Notes: generated by a model not told the origin, from the sequence alone. A stretch of 23,041 nucleotides of DNA from an uncultured Ruminococcus sp. (GCA_900553885.1 USFD01000052.1:1-23041); one strand, 5' to 3'. Counted from the stretch's first letter, positions 1 to 8,066 are shown. Numbers and translations: made by a program.

Positions 1-547
1 TATCAATCTCGTCGATATAGATAATGCCTTTCTGGGCTCTCTCGATATCGTAATCTGCTGCCTGAATGATCTTCAGCAGAATATTTTCCACATCCTCACC
101 CACATAACCGGCCTCGGTCAGTGTCGTTGCATCCGCAATTGCAAACGGAACATTCAAAATCTTTGCCAGGGTCTGTGCCAGCAGGGTCTTACCTGATCCG
201 GTAGGTCCAAGCAACAGGATATTACTCTTCTGGAGTTCCACGTCCAGATCCTGTTCCGCAAGAATTCTTTTATAATGATTATAGACAGCTACGGAAAGCA
301 CTTTCTTTGCTTTCTCCTGTCCAATTACATAATCGTCCAGGAATGCCTTGATCTCCTCCGGCTTCAGCAGATTGATCTCCTCTGCTTCCGTACCGTTCTC
401 CTCTTCGCCCATCTCTTCTTCGATAATCTCTGAGCAAAGTTCTACACACGCATCGCAGATATAGACGCCATTTGGTCCTTTTAAGAGCTTCATTACCTGA
501 CTCTCTGTCTTGCCGCAAAAGGAACATCTGATTTCATTTCTAGCCAT
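1..547 (-). CDS. clpX: ATP-dependent Clp protease ATP-binding subunit ClpX (N-terminal part, cut by window edge)
   Basis: AAA+ unfoldase that recognises tagged or damaged proteins and feeds them into the ClpP chamber in the cytoplasm. The first 182 codons are present and the rest lies beyond base 1. The N-terminal C4 zinc-binding domain is visible with Cys8, Cys11, Cys31 and Cys34 in a CxxC...CxxC layout, followed by an acidic linker. The AAA+ module then starts: Walker A GPTGSGKT at about residues 114-121, and Walker B IIYIDEID reaching the window edge at about 175-182. ATG at 545-547 is preceded by a GGAGAG-like site. The gene begins 13 bases after the clpP stop codon, so the two are very probably cotranscribed, as is usual for this pair. 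Family identity is certain; nothing can be said of the C-terminal half. Confidence 0.97.
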   Translation of the reverse strand, partial: MARNEIRCSFCGKTESQVMKLLKGPNGVYICDACVELCSEIIEEEMGEEENGTEAEEINLLKPEEIKAFLDDYVIGQEKAKKVLSVAVYNHYKRILAEQDLDVELQKSNILLLGPTGSGKTLLAQTLAKILNVPFAIADATTLTEAGYVGEDVENILLKIIQAADYDIERAQKGIIYIDEID

Positions 548-560
548 GTAATTCTCTCTC

Positions 561-1142
561 CTAGTGTCCTGCGATTACCTGGTCAATGAGCCCGTAAGCC
601 TTTGCCTCTTCCGCAGTCATATAATTGTCGCGATCGGTATCGCGCATGATCACATCCAGTGTCTGACCGGTGCGCTCTGCCAGGATACTGTTCAGTTTTT
701 CCTTGGTACGTAAGATGTGCTTTGCTGCAATCTCGATCTCCGTTGCCTGACCCTGTGCACCGCCCAGCGGCTGATGAATCATAATCTCTGCATTCGGAAG
801 CGCAAAACGTTTTCCTTTTTTGCCTCCCGCAAGCAGAAATGCACCCATGCTGGCTGCCATTCCGATACACACGGTGGACACATCACACTTGATATACTGC
901 ATTGTATCATAAATTGCCATGCCTGCCGTAACAGAGCCTCCGGGGCTGTTGATATAAAGCTGAATATCTTTCTCCGGGTCATCTGCCTCAAGGAAAAGCA
1001 TCTGGGCTACAACTACACTTGCCGAGACGTCGCTTACCTCTTCCCCGAGGAAAATAATTCTCTCTTTAAGCAGTCTTGAATAAATATCGTAGGAACGTTC
1101 TCCACGGCTTGTCTGCTCAATGACATAAGGTACTAAACTCAT
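561..1142 (-). CDS. clpP: ATP-dependent Clp protease proteolytic subunit ClpP
   Basis: Serine protease subunit that forms the double heptameric chamber used by ClpX and related unfoldases in the cytoplasm. The 193-residue length is normal. The catalytic triad is visible: Ser98 in GMAASMG, His123 in MIHQP and Asp172 in the TDRDNYM segment, the same numbering as the Bacillus enzyme. The conserved INSPGG oxyanion loop is at about residues 64-69. An AGGAAAAG ribosome binding site precedes the ATG. The gene lies between tig (upstream, 70-base gap containing a hairpin) and clpX (downstream, 13-base gap). That order suggests one transcript starting upstream of tig, with the hairpin tuning read-through. 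I see no CtsR-type operator in the gap. Confidence 0.98.
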   Translation of the reverse strand: MSLVPYVIEQTSRGERSYDIYSRLLKERIIFLGEEVSDVSASVVVAQMLFLEADDPEKDIQLYINSPGGSVTAGMAIYDTMQYIKCDVSTVCIGMAASMGAFLLAGGKKGKRFALPNAEIMIHQPLGGAQGQATEIEIAAKHILRTKEKLNSILAERTGQTLDVIMRDTDRDNYMTAEEAKAYGLIDQVIAGH

Positions 1143-1172
1143 ATCTTTTCCTTCTTTCTTTATAATCTGACA

Positions 1173-1201
1173 AAAGGTGTACCTTCCGGCGGCACACCTT
1201 T
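1173..1201 (-). terminator. Hairpin between tig and clpP, possible attenuator or partial terminator
   Basis: An 11-bp stem (1173-1183 with 1191-1201, one G-T wobble, 7-base loop) lies between the tig stop and the clpP start. Read on the minus strand it is followed by TTTTGT, a short T tract, so it may be a weak terminator or an mRNA processing/stability element. It would separate trigger factor output from clpP-clpX output. Confidence 0.45.
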
Positions 1202-1212
1202 GTAAACACTGC

Positions 1213-2502
1213 TTAGCCTTCTACCGCTGCATCCGCGATTAAAGTCACTGCTTCCTGAACTGCAATGTCTTCCTTCATCTGTTTCTTTTCATTCTCACCC
1301 ATAAACTCTTTGAGTTTATCAACTTCCATCTGATAAGAATCTGCCATCTTCTGAAGTTCTTCATCAAGACGCTCATCAGATACCTGAATGTTTTCTGCAG
1401 CCACAACCGCCTCAAGAACAAGTCTTGTCTTAATGCGTTTCTCAGCCTGTGGCTTCAGTTCTTCAATAATCTTGTCCTCTGACAGTCCGGTAAGCTGGAA
1501 ATACTGATCAACACTCATACCCTGCTGCATCAGACGGCGTGCGAAATCATCCGCCAGCTGTTTTGCCTCAAGATCGATCATCGGCTGAGGAATATCCATC
1601 TGGGAATTCTCGATCGCCTGATTTACAGCCTGATCTTCTTTTTTCTGACGTCCTTCGCGTTCCTTGCGCTCTTTGATCTTAGCCTTCACTTCTGCTCTGT
1701 AATCTTCCAGAGTCTCGCAGCTCTCGGAAACGTCGGAAGCGAACTCATCATCCAGTTCCGGAAGCTCCTTCGCCTTAATCTGGTGTACCGTGCATTTGAA
1801 CACTGCTTCTTTTCCGGCAAGATCCTTTGCGTGGTAATCTTCCGGGAATGTTACCTTAACTTCTGTCTCTTTATCGATCTCAGCACCGATCAGCTGCTCT
1901 TCAAAGCCCGGGATAAATGATCCTGATCCGATTGTCAGCGGATAGTTCTCTCCTTTTCCGCCTTCAAACGCCTCTCCGTCAATAAATCCTTCGAAATCGA
2001 GAGTAACCATATCCTTATCCTGAACAGCTCTGTCCGTCACGTCAATTGTACGGGCATTGCGCTCACGCTCTTTCTCGATCTCCTCATCTACTTCTTTCTG
2101 AGTCACTCTTGTAGAAACCTTGTCTACTTTCAGACCCTTGTATTCGCCAAGAGTAACCTCCGGCTTCACTGCAACCTCAGCTGTGAAAATAAACGGCTTT
2201 CCTTTTTCAAGCTGGGTTATCTCAATTTTCGGCTGGGAAACAATCTGCAGTTCACACTCATCAAAAGCTTTTCCATATGCCTCTGATATCATATGATTGG
2301 CTGCCTCGTCATAGAACACTTCCGGTCCATACATCTTTTCAATCATCTGACGCGGAACTTTGCCCTTGCGAAATCCCGGAAGGCTGATTTTACTGCGTTC
2401 TTTCAGATAAGCAGCCTGAAGGGCCTTCTCTACGTCCTCAGCCGGCACTTCGATTGTCAGCTTCGCCATATTATGTTCTAACTTCTCTACCTGTAAACTC
2501 AT
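1213..2502 (-). CDS. tig: Trigger factor (ribosome-associated chaperone, peptidyl-prolyl isomerase)
   Basis: Chaperone that binds the ribosomal exit tunnel at L23 and shields nascent chains. The length of 429 residues is typical. The N-terminal ribosome-binding domain carries the signature GFRKGKVPR at about residues 43-51. An FKBP-type isomerase domain follows at roughly 150-245, with a segment rich in aromatics and glycine and the FIPGFEEQLIG motif. The C-terminal third is charged and helical, as expected of the substrate-cradling arms. ATG at 2500-2502 follows a GGAGG site at suitable spacing. It is the first gene of the tig-clpP-clpX series, a known arrangement in Firmicutes and many other bacteria. 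A candidate promoter lies about 50 bases upstream. Confidence 0.97.
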   Translation of the reverse strand: MSLQVEKLEHNMAKLTIEVPAEDVEKALQAAYLKERSKISLPGFRKGKVPRQMIEKMYGPEVFYDEAANHMISEAYGKAFDECELQIVSQPKIEITQLEKGKPFIFTAEVAVKPEVTLGEYKGLKVDKVSTRVTQKEVDEEIEKERERNARTIDVTDRAVQDKDMVTLDFEGFIDGEAFEGGKGENYPLTIGSGSFIPGFEEQLIGAEIDKETEVKVTFPEDYHAKDLAGKEAVFKCTVHQIKAKELPELDDEFASDVSESCETLEDYRAEVKAKIKERKEREGRQKKEDQAVNQAIENSQMDIPQPMIDLEAKQLADDFARRLMQQGMSVDQYFQLTGLSEDKIIEELKPQAEKRIKTRLVLEAVVAAENIQVSDERLDEELQKMADSYQMEVDKLKEFMGENEKKQMKEDIAVQEAVTLIADAAVEG

Positions 2503-2548
2503 TTTCTTCCTCCTTGATTGCGCAAATTATATTTGCAGTCATTGAAAC

Positions 2549-2577
2549 AGTATAGCACACAAGCCCTGATATTTCCA
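2549..2577 (-). promoter_or_regulatory. Candidate sigma-A promoter for tig-clpP-clpX
   Basis: On the minus strand, -10 TATACT (2554-2549) sits 17 bases from a weak -35 TGGAAA (2577-2572). The predicted start near 2542 leaves a leader of about 40 bases to the tig ATG. The hexamers are only moderate matches. Confidence 0.5.
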
Positions 2578-2598
2578 GTGTTTTTTCAGTGTTTCTGT

Positions 2599-3153
2599 CT
2601 AATCTGCCTTATATACGATGGATTCTGCAATTTCATCTGCCTTTTTTTCTCCGAAAAGCAGCCCGGTCAGCCGCAGAGCAAAAGGAATCGCAGCTCCCAT
2701 CCCTCTTCCTGTCGTAATATGCCCGTCCGTTACAACCGGCGCGCATACAACCTCTTTACAGTCCAGCTGATCCTCAAAAGAGGGGTATGCACAGGCTTTT
2801 CTATCCTTCAGCATGCCCAGGCTTCCAAGGATACTTGGAGCTGCACAGATCGCGGCAATCATCTTCTCTTCCCGGTCAAAATATCTGAGCAGTTCGGTCA
2901 GACCTGCATGAACCTTCAGATTTGTTGTACCCGGCATACCTCCCGGCAGTACAAGAAGCCGGGCGTCTGAAAAGTCCACTTCCTCAAACAGACTGTCCGC
3001 CATAACGTGAATTCCGTGGGAACCTCTGATCTCCTTTCTGCCCATTACAGAAACAGTCTCCGTGTCCGCTCCTGCCCTGCGAAGCACATCAACAACAGTG
3101 AGTCCCTCGATTTCTTCAAATCCATCTGCAAGAAACACATATACTTTTTCCAT
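2599..3153 (-). CDS. DJ-1/PfpI (ThiJ/YajL) family protein
   Basis: A 184-residue member of the DJ-1/PfpI superfamily, whose bacterial members include glyoxalase/deglycase-like and oxidative-stress chaperone proteins. Visible hallmarks are the N-terminal LADGFEEIE with the conserved acidic residue near the active site, the LLVLPGGMPG strand-turn, and the nucleophile elbow AAICAAPSILG with Cys103. TDGHITTGRGMGAA supplies the conserved C-terminal glycine-rich turn. I chose ATG at 3151-3153 because GGAGGT lies 7 bases upstream; an in-frame TTG directly before it is too close to that site. The gene appears to be single, divergent from the CYTH gene and followed by the tig promoter. The exact substrate cannot be read from sequence; YajL-like is the closest guess. 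Confidence 0.93.
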   Translation of the reverse strand: MEKVYVFLADGFEEIEGLTVVDVLRRAGADTETVSVMGRKEIRGSHGIHVMADSLFEEVDFSDARLLVLPGGMPGTTNLKVHAGLTELLRYFDREEKMIAAICAAPSILGSLGMLKDRKACAYPSFEDQLDCKEVVCAPVVTDGHITTGRGMGAAIPFALRLTGLLFGEKKADEIAESIVYKAD

Positions 3154-3293
3154 CAATTATACCTCCAATCTGTGCTGCGGCTCGGCCGCTGCAGACCTCC
3201 CGCCTGTCATACAGATGTTTTCCAGTCCGAAAATCCATCCGCTCCGGGCCCCATCTATTTCACTTTATCAAAACAGAAGTGGAAATGCAATGG

Positions 3294-3322
3294 TTTACAT
3301 TTTTTTTCAGACGTATTATGAT
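3294..3322 (+). promoter_or_regulatory. Sigma-A promoter for the CYTH gene
   Basis: -35 TTTACA (3294-3299), a 17-base spacer with a T8 run, and -10 TATGAT (3317-3322). The predicted start near 3329 gives a leader of about 45 bases to the ATG at 3374. Both hexamers are close to consensus. Confidence 0.75.
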
Positions 3323-3373
3323 GAAGAAAATTATCATAACACTTCAACTGAAAAGGAAAGGAGTATAAAACGA

Positions 3374-3823
3374 ATGGAAATCGAGCGCAAATTTCTTCCT
3401 GATCTGAATCTGCTTCCGTTTAAACCGGAAGATTTCCCGTACAGGAAAATCGAGCAGGGCTATCTGTGCACGTCTCCTGTAGTACGGATCCGCAAAGATA
3501 ACGAACAGTTTTTTCTCACCTATAAATCAAAAGGGCTGATGATCCGGGAAGAGTACAATCTTCCTCTGACAGAAGACGCTTATCAACACCTGAAAGCAAA
3601 AATTGACGGAAGGCTTATTACAAAAACCCGTTATGTAATTCCTCTGAAGGACAGCCTTACACTGGAGCTGGATATTTTTGAAGGCAGCCTGGCGCCTCTT
3701 GTTATTGCGGAAATCGAATTTCCGGACGAAGAATCCGCCAATGCCTTTGATGCTCCCGGCTGGCTGGGGGAAGATGTGACAATGTCTCCCCTTTATCACA
3801 ACAGTACGCTGAGCAGAATGTAG
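3374..3823 (+). CDS. CYTH domain protein (inorganic triphosphatase/adenylate cyclase-like)
   Basis: CYTH proteins form a tunnel that binds triphosphate compounds with divalent metals; bacterial members are often inorganic triphosphatases. This 149-residue protein begins with EIERKFL, the diagnostic ExExK motif (residues 2-6). Basic strand residues follow (VRIRK, LTYKSKG, TKTRYVIP), then acidic strands LELDIFEG and AEIEFPDEE at about 97-121, the expected alternation of basic and acidic tunnel residues. The start is ATG 3374 with AAAGGAG ten bases upstream and a good promoter before that. Further-upstream in-frame codons lie inside or before the promoter and are not used. The class IV adenylate cyclase label sometimes given to this family is not supported by anything specific here. 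It is a single-gene transcript ahead of a small regulator with its own promoter. Confidence 0.9.
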   Translation: MEIERKFLPDLNLLPFKPEDFPYRKIEQGYLCTSPVVRIRKDNEQFFLTYKSKGLMIREEYNLPLTEDAYQHLKAKIDGRLITKTRYVIPLKDSLTLELDIFEGSLAPLVIAEIEFPDEESANAFDAPGWLGEDVTMSPLYHNSTLSRM

Positions 3824-3910
3824 TATTGCGCTTTTTTGTCCGGAAACAGTTTGTTGCATTTTATATTTGTTCCTCGTTTCGTTGCATACAAATTCATTTA
3901 CAGCAAAAAT

Positions 3911-3919
3911 TGTTATAAT
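3911..3919 (+). promoter_or_regulatory. Extended -10 promoter for the HTH regulator gene
   Basis: TGTTATAATG carries a perfect TATAAT (3914-3919) with the TGn extension at 3911-3913. No good -35 lies at 16-18 bases, which fits an extended -10 promoter. Predicted start near 3926; leader about 36 bases. Confidence 0.7.
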
Positions 3920-3961
3920 GAAAAAACGATATCAGCAATTTTTTGTAAATGGAGGTGCGCT

Positions 3962-4348
3962 GTGTCAAATGTTCAACTGACGGACAATCTGGTCAGACTC
4001 AGAAAAGCTTACAACTATACGCAGCAGCAGATTGGCGATAAACTGAATATCTCACGGCAGGCTTACTCCAATTACGAACGCGGCAAACGTGTTCCCGATA
4101 TCGGCATGCTGCTCCGTCTTGCCGATATCTATGGTGTCTCTCTGGAGCAGCTGCTTACACAGACCTGCACAAAAAACGGAGTCCTGAACGAAAGCCGCGG
4201 CCCCTATTTCCGCGGTATGATTATTGAAAATGCAGACACACTTTATCTGACCCAGGAAGAACTTGATCTGCTTACCCATTACCGGAAGGCAGAGGCAGAT
4301 GACCGCCGTCTGGTACGGAAGGTACTGGGTGTGGATCTTCCGGGGTAA
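3962..4348 (+). CDS. Cro/CI-type helix-turn-helix transcriptional regulator
   Basis: A 128-residue XRE-family DNA-binding protein. The HTH_3 domain spans about residues 10-65, with helix 2 around TQQQIGDKLNI and recognition helix around SRQAYSNYERGKRVPD, ending in IYGVSLEQLL. The C-terminal tail (about 96-128) has a short helical segment with LTQEELDLLTHYRKA and DRRLVRKVLG; I recognise no sensory domain. GTG at 3962-3964 is chosen because GGAGGT lies 5 bases upstream and an extended -10 promoter is about 45 bases upstream; the nearby ATG at 3969 is out of frame. Target genes are unknown. It is flanked by the CYTH gene and a strong shared terminator, so it appears to be transcribed alone. Confidence 0.9.
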   Translation: MSNVQLTDNLVRLRKAYNYTQQQIGDKLNISRQAYSNYERGKRVPDIGMLLRLADIYGVSLEQLLTQTCTKNGVLNESRGPYFRGMIIENADTLYLTQEELDLLTHYRKAEADDRRLVRKVLGVDLPG

Positions 4349-4372
4349 CAGAAAAAACCAAATCTGAAAATC

Positions 4373-4431
4373 AAAAAGATGGAGCCATAAATCCGGCTTG
4401 GCATAAAACCGGACGGCCTCCATCTTTTTTT
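4373..4431. terminator. Bidirectional Rho-independent terminator between convergent genes
   Basis: A run of A, then an outer stem AGATGGAG/CTCCATCT and an inner stem TCCGG/CCGGA, then a run of seven T. The A-run/T-run symmetry lets it end both the plus-strand regulator transcript and the minus-strand secA-prfB-hom transcript. Confidence 0.85.
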
Positions 4432-4468
4432 ATTATTTCCTTATTTTCTTTCTGTCAAAACAGCTGAA

Positions 4469-5671
4469 CTATTTGCCCAGCAGCCGGGAAATCAGCGTAT
4501 AGCCTTCCGCCACATAAATTCCGGTCTGTGCTCCTGTCTTCTCGCTGTATGTATCCGGGCCGTCCACGTCCGCAGTGCTGTCATACAGCAGATACGGCAC
4601 CGGATCCCCGGTATGGGTCCGGACCCGGACAGGAGTGGGATGATCCGGAAGAATCAGCATCCTGTAATCTATTCCCGCCTCGCGGAATGCCTGTACAACA
4701 GGACGTACGATCATTTCATCAATCCGTTCAATAGCCAGGATCTTATTTTCCGCACTTCCCTGATGCCCCATTTCATCCGGTGCTTCAATATGCACATAAA
4801 CGAAATCATATCCGTCTGTGGTCAGCGCTTTCACAGCCGCCTGGCCCTTTCCGGCATAATTGGTATCCAGTCCTCCATTGGCGCCTTCTACCGTAATATT
4901 ATCCATCTCCGCTCCCACGGCAATTCCCTTAAGCAGGTCCACCGCAGAAATCATAGCGCCTTTCACCCCGTTTTTCTTTTCGAAGGAGGTAAGCGCCGGA
5001 CGGGTCCCGGCGCCCCAGAACCATGCGGAATTGGCAGGGTTTTTCCCCTCTTCGCGGCGTTTTACATTTACCGGATGATCTTTGAGGATATCATAACTTT
5101 TTACCATCATCTCCCGCAGCACCGGATCTTCCGGAAGATACTCTCCGATTCTCTTCGTCAGAATATCATGGGGAGCAGTAAGCTCCACCACATTTCCTTT
5201 GTTCTGAATCAGGAGATGGCGGTAACTGATTCCCGTGTAAAAGGTATATCCTTCTCTCTTCAGCCCCGACTTTAACGCTTCCATCAGCTCTGCCGCTTCT
5301 GCGGTACTGATCTCGCCGGAACTGTGATCCAGGATATGGCGGTCCTCATACTTTTCTTCCGTCTCCGACAGAGTAACAAGATTGCACCGGAAGGATACGT
5401 CATCCGCCGCCATATCCGCTCCTATGCTCAATGCTTCCAGCGGAGAACGTCCCGAGTAATATTTTCTTGGGTCGTATCCGATTACCGAAAGGTTTGCAGT
5501 ATCGCTGCCCGGCGCCATTCCTTCCGGCACCGTGCGTACCATTCCGACTTCTGATTTTCCGGCAAGTCCGTCCATTCCCGGTGTGCATGCCGCCTCCAGA
5601 GGGGTTCTGCCTCCCAGGCTTTCAAGCGGTTCATCTGCCATTCCATCGCATAAAATTACGATATATTTCAT
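4469..5671 (-). CDS. Cofactor-independent phosphoglycerate mutase-like protein, proposed homoserine kinase analogue
   Basis: A 400-residue member of the alkaline-phosphatase superfamily, archaeal-type phosphoglycerate mutase branch (ApgM). Metal-site motifs are visible: ILCDGMAD at about 6-13, GSDTANLS at about 55-62 with the likely serine ligand, VHIEAPDEMGHQG, and LPDHPTPV with a following HTGDPVP. Bacterial members beside threonine genes are annotated as a proposed homoserine kinase (TIGRFAM TIGR02535), and here it lies 16 bases downstream of hom with no thrB in view. I infer that it phosphorylates homoserine, but mutase activity cannot be excluded. ATG 5671 is preceded by AGGAAGG; an upstream in-frame TTG would overlap hom and is less likely. 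It is the last gene of the operon before the shared terminator. Confidence 0.85.
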   Translation of the reverse strand: MKYIVILCDGMADEPLESLGGRTPLEAACTPGMDGLAGKSEVGMVRTVPEGMAPGSDTANLSVIGYDPRKYYSGRSPLEALSIGADMAADDVSFRCNLVTLSETEEKYEDRHILDHSSGEISTAEAAELMEALKSGLKREGYTFYTGISYRHLLIQNKGNVVELTAPHDILTKRIGEYLPEDPVLREMMVKSYDILKDHPVNVKRREEGKNPANSAWFWGAGTRPALTSFEKKNGVKGAMISAVDLLKGIAVGAEMDNITVEGANGGLDTNYAGKGQAAVKALTTDGYDFVYVHIEAPDEMGHQGSAENKILAIERIDEMIVRPVVQAFREAGIDYRMLILPDHPTPVRVRTHTGDPVPYLLYDSTADVDGPDTYSEKTGAQTGIYVAEGYTLISRLLGK

Positions 5672-5687
5672 GTTCCATTCCTTCCTG

Positions 5688-6908
5688 TTATCTCTCTTCA
5701 ATACGGATCATATGGAGAATCTCGGGAAGTTCTTCCGCTTTCTTCCTGTAGTCTCCTTCTGTCATTACTTCCGTCACAAAGCCGAATTCATTCTCAAGGG
5801 CAGGTACTTTTACAACCTGTACCGGACCGAACAGGCTCTCTACCTTTTTCTGCATCTCTTCTGCATTTCCGGACACACGCACAAAGAAACGTTTGCACGT
5901 ATCTTCAATCGGTTCAAGAATAAGTTTCTCACTCTTCCACATGGTCATAATATTTCTGTGAAGATGTTTTGCCTCATCCACAACATCAGCCACAACGGCG
6001 CTGGCTGTAGGAAGCTTTCCGGCTCCGCTGCCGTAGAACATGGCATCTCCAAGCATATTTCCATGCACAAAAACCGCATTAAATACATCATCAATATTAT
6101 AAAGCGGATGATCTTTTCCAAGGAGAGCCGGTGCCACAATGGCGTGAAGATGATCTTTATGACGCTTGCTTGAAGCAAGAAGCTTGATCGTCATTCCCAT
6201 TTCTTTTGCATACATCATATCCTGTTTTGTAATCTTTGTAATTCCTTCAGTATAGATGTCTTCATAATCCACCTGCTGTCCGGATATCAGCGAGGACAGA
6301 ATCGCGATCTTTCTGCAGGCGTCATATCCTTCTACGTCTGCTTCCGGATTGCGCTCCGCATAGCCGTTATCCTGAGCTTCCTTCAGTACTTCGTCATAGT
6401 CGGCGCCTTCATAGAACATCTTTGTAAGCATATAATTGGTTGTTCCATTAAGAATACCTGTAATCTCTTCAATAACATCCGCCGTCATACTGGAATTCAA
6501 AGCGCGGATAATCGGGATTCCTCCGCCTACGCTGGCCTCAAACAGGAAGTTCAGTTCCCTCTCTCTTGCAATGGATAAAAGTTCGGCTCCATGTTTTGCC
6601 ACAAGCGCCTTATTGGAGGTAGCCACACTTTTTCCGGCTTCCAGACAGCGTTTTACAAAGGTATATGCAGGCTCAATGCCTCCCATTACCTCAACCACAA
6701 TCTTGATTTCCGGATCATTAATGATAATATCAACATCATGAATTATTTTCTCCTGGATCGGGTCTCCCGGGAAATCCCGGAGATCCAGGACATACTTGAT
6801 GTTGATCTCATCACCTGCCCGCTGATTGATAACGGCGCTGTTTGTATTGATTACTTCCACTACGCCTGAGCCTACTGTGCCATATCCCATTACCGCTATA
6901 TTTACCAT
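5688..6908 (-). CDS. hom: Homoserine dehydrogenase
   Basis: Reduces aspartate semialdehyde to homoserine, the branch point to threonine and methionine. The 406-residue protein has the N-terminal Rossmann motif GYGTVGSG (about 8-15) and the catalytic-domain motifs GILNGTTNYML and NPEADVEGYDACRKIAIL, the latter carrying the conserved Asp and Lys of the family. The C-terminal segment from about 335, beginning FFVRVSGNAEE, looks like the ACT domain used for threonine feedback inhibition. The start ATG at 6906-6908 overlaps the prfB stop by one base (TGATG), indicating translational coupling. A GTG one codon upstream is also possible. The homoserine kinase analogue follows after 16 bases, so the pair probably makes O-phosphohomoserine. 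Confidence 0.96.
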   Translation of the reverse strand: MVNIAVMGYGTVGSGVVEVINTNSAVINQRAGDEINIKYVLDLRDFPGDPIQEKIIHDVDIIINDPEIKIVVEVMGGIEPAYTFVKRCLEAGKSVATSNKALVAKHGAELLSIARERELNFLFEASVGGGIPIIRALNSSMTADVIEEITGILNGTTNYMLTKMFYEGADYDEVLKEAQDNGYAERNPEADVEGYDACRKIAILSSLISGQQVDYEDIYTEGITKITKQDMMYAKEMGMTIKLLASSKRHKDHLHAIVAPALLGKDHPLYNIDDVFNAVFVHGNMLGDAMFYGSGAGKLPTASAVVADVVDEAKHLHRNIMTMWKSEKLILEPIEDTCKRFFVRVSGNAEEMQKKVESLFGPVQVVKVPALENEFGFVTEVMTEGDYRKKAEELPEILHMIRIEER

Positions 6909-8030
6909 CACTCTTTTCCTTTCTGTACTTCTGCGTTCATACTCAGGTATGCATTGATAAACGGATCAATGCCTCCATCCATTACACTGTTTACATTGCT
7001 GACCTCTGCATTGGTCCTGTGGTCCTTCACAAGAGTGTAGGGCTGCATCACATAGGACCGGATCTGGCTGCCGAAATTAATCTCCCGCACCTCGCCTCTG
7101 ATATCGGACATTTTTTCAGCCTGCTCCTGCTGCTTGAGCAGATACAGTTTCGACTTCAGCATCTGCATGGCCTTGTCTTTATTCATATGCTGCGAACGTT
7201 CATTCTGGCACTGAACAACAATTCCTGTAGGCAGATGAGTAATTCTCACCGCAGACGAAGTCTTATTGATATGCTGTCCGCCTGCGCCGCTTGACCGGTA
7301 CGTATCGATTTTCAGATCATCATCATTGATTTCAATGTCGATATCCTCTTCAATATCCGGAATCACATCGCAGGAGGCAAATGAAGTCTGTCTTTTTCCC
7401 GCTGCATTGAAAGGCGAAATACGTACCAGACGGTGTACGCCTTTCTCTGAGCGCAGGTATCCATAGGCGTTTTCGCCTTTCACCTCAAAAGTTACCCCTT
7501 TGATTCCGGCTACATCGCCTTCCAGATAATCCAGGACTTCCACATCATAACCTTTTTTCTCAGCCCACCGGGTATACATACGGTACAGCATACCTGCCCA
7601 GTCGCAGGATTCCGTTCCGCCGGCGCCTGCATGAAGGGTAACTATGGCATTATCCTTGTCATAGGGCCCGGTCAGAAGTGTGCCGATCCGCAGCTCTTCA
7701 AACTTCTTCTCAAACTGCTCCAGCTCTTCCTCAATTTCCTGAACCGTATCCTCATCGGCATCTTCCTGGCTCATCTCAATCAGAAGCATCATATCGTCAT
7801 AGTCTGAATACAGTTTTTCAATCTCTTCTACAGAATCCTGCAGATTTTTCAATTCTTTCATTACTTCCTGGGATACTTCCGGTTCATCCCAGAATCCCGG
7901 CTCTTCCAGCCGTTTCTGTAATTCTTCGATTCTTAACTTCTTTGACGCCAGGTCAAAGTGAATCCCTCAAATCTTTCAGCGGTTCTTCGTATGCGCTAAG
8001 TCTTGACTTCAGTTCATCCAGTAAAACCAC
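6908..8030 (-). CDS. prfB: Peptide chain release factor 2, expressed by programmed +1 frameshift
   Basis: RF2 ends translation at UAA and UGA. It is encoded in two frames: a 25-codon first segment from GTG 8030 to UGA at 7955-7953, then the main frame from GAC at 7954 to 6908, giving 373 residues. Joined, the N-terminus reads ...KDLRDSL-DLASKKLRIEE..., the usual RF2 sequence. The anticodon-mimic tripeptide SPF falls at residues 205-207 and the GGQ peptidyl-hydrolysis motif at 250-252, identical to E. coli numbering, which confirms the junction. The GTG start is favoured by AGAGGTGAT at 8043-8035, a near-perfect Shine-Dalgarno sequence; another in-frame GTG lies at 8039. It sits 36 bases after secA, the common secA-prfB order, and overlaps hom by one base. 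Confidence 0.96.
7952..7968 (-). promoter_or_regulatory. prfB programmed +1 frameshift site
   Basis: The minus strand reads AGG GAT TCA CTT TGA C. The slippery CTT followed by UGA and C, with an AGGG internal Shine-Dalgarno-like element just upstream, matches the classic RF2 autoregulatory signal. When RF2 is scarce the ribosome pauses at UGA, slips by one base and makes RF2. The UGA is codon 26, as in E. coli. Confidence 0.95.
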
Positions 8031-8066
8031 CTTAATCACCTCTTTCTTCTCTCTATCATCAGCGGC

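Noticed and set aside
3177..3189. GCGGC-TCG-GCCGC hairpin between the DJ-1 and CYTH genes
   Set aside because: Only 5 bp with a 3-base loop and no T tract; too short to assign a role.
3062..3373. Upstream extension of the CYTH protein frame
   Set aside because: It would run through the promoter and across the DJ-1 start region; EIERKF must be at the N-terminus in this family.
7953..8030. prfB as a broken gene or separate small peptide gene
   Set aside because: The UGA sits in a canonical +1 frameshift site and the joined product is a normal RF2.
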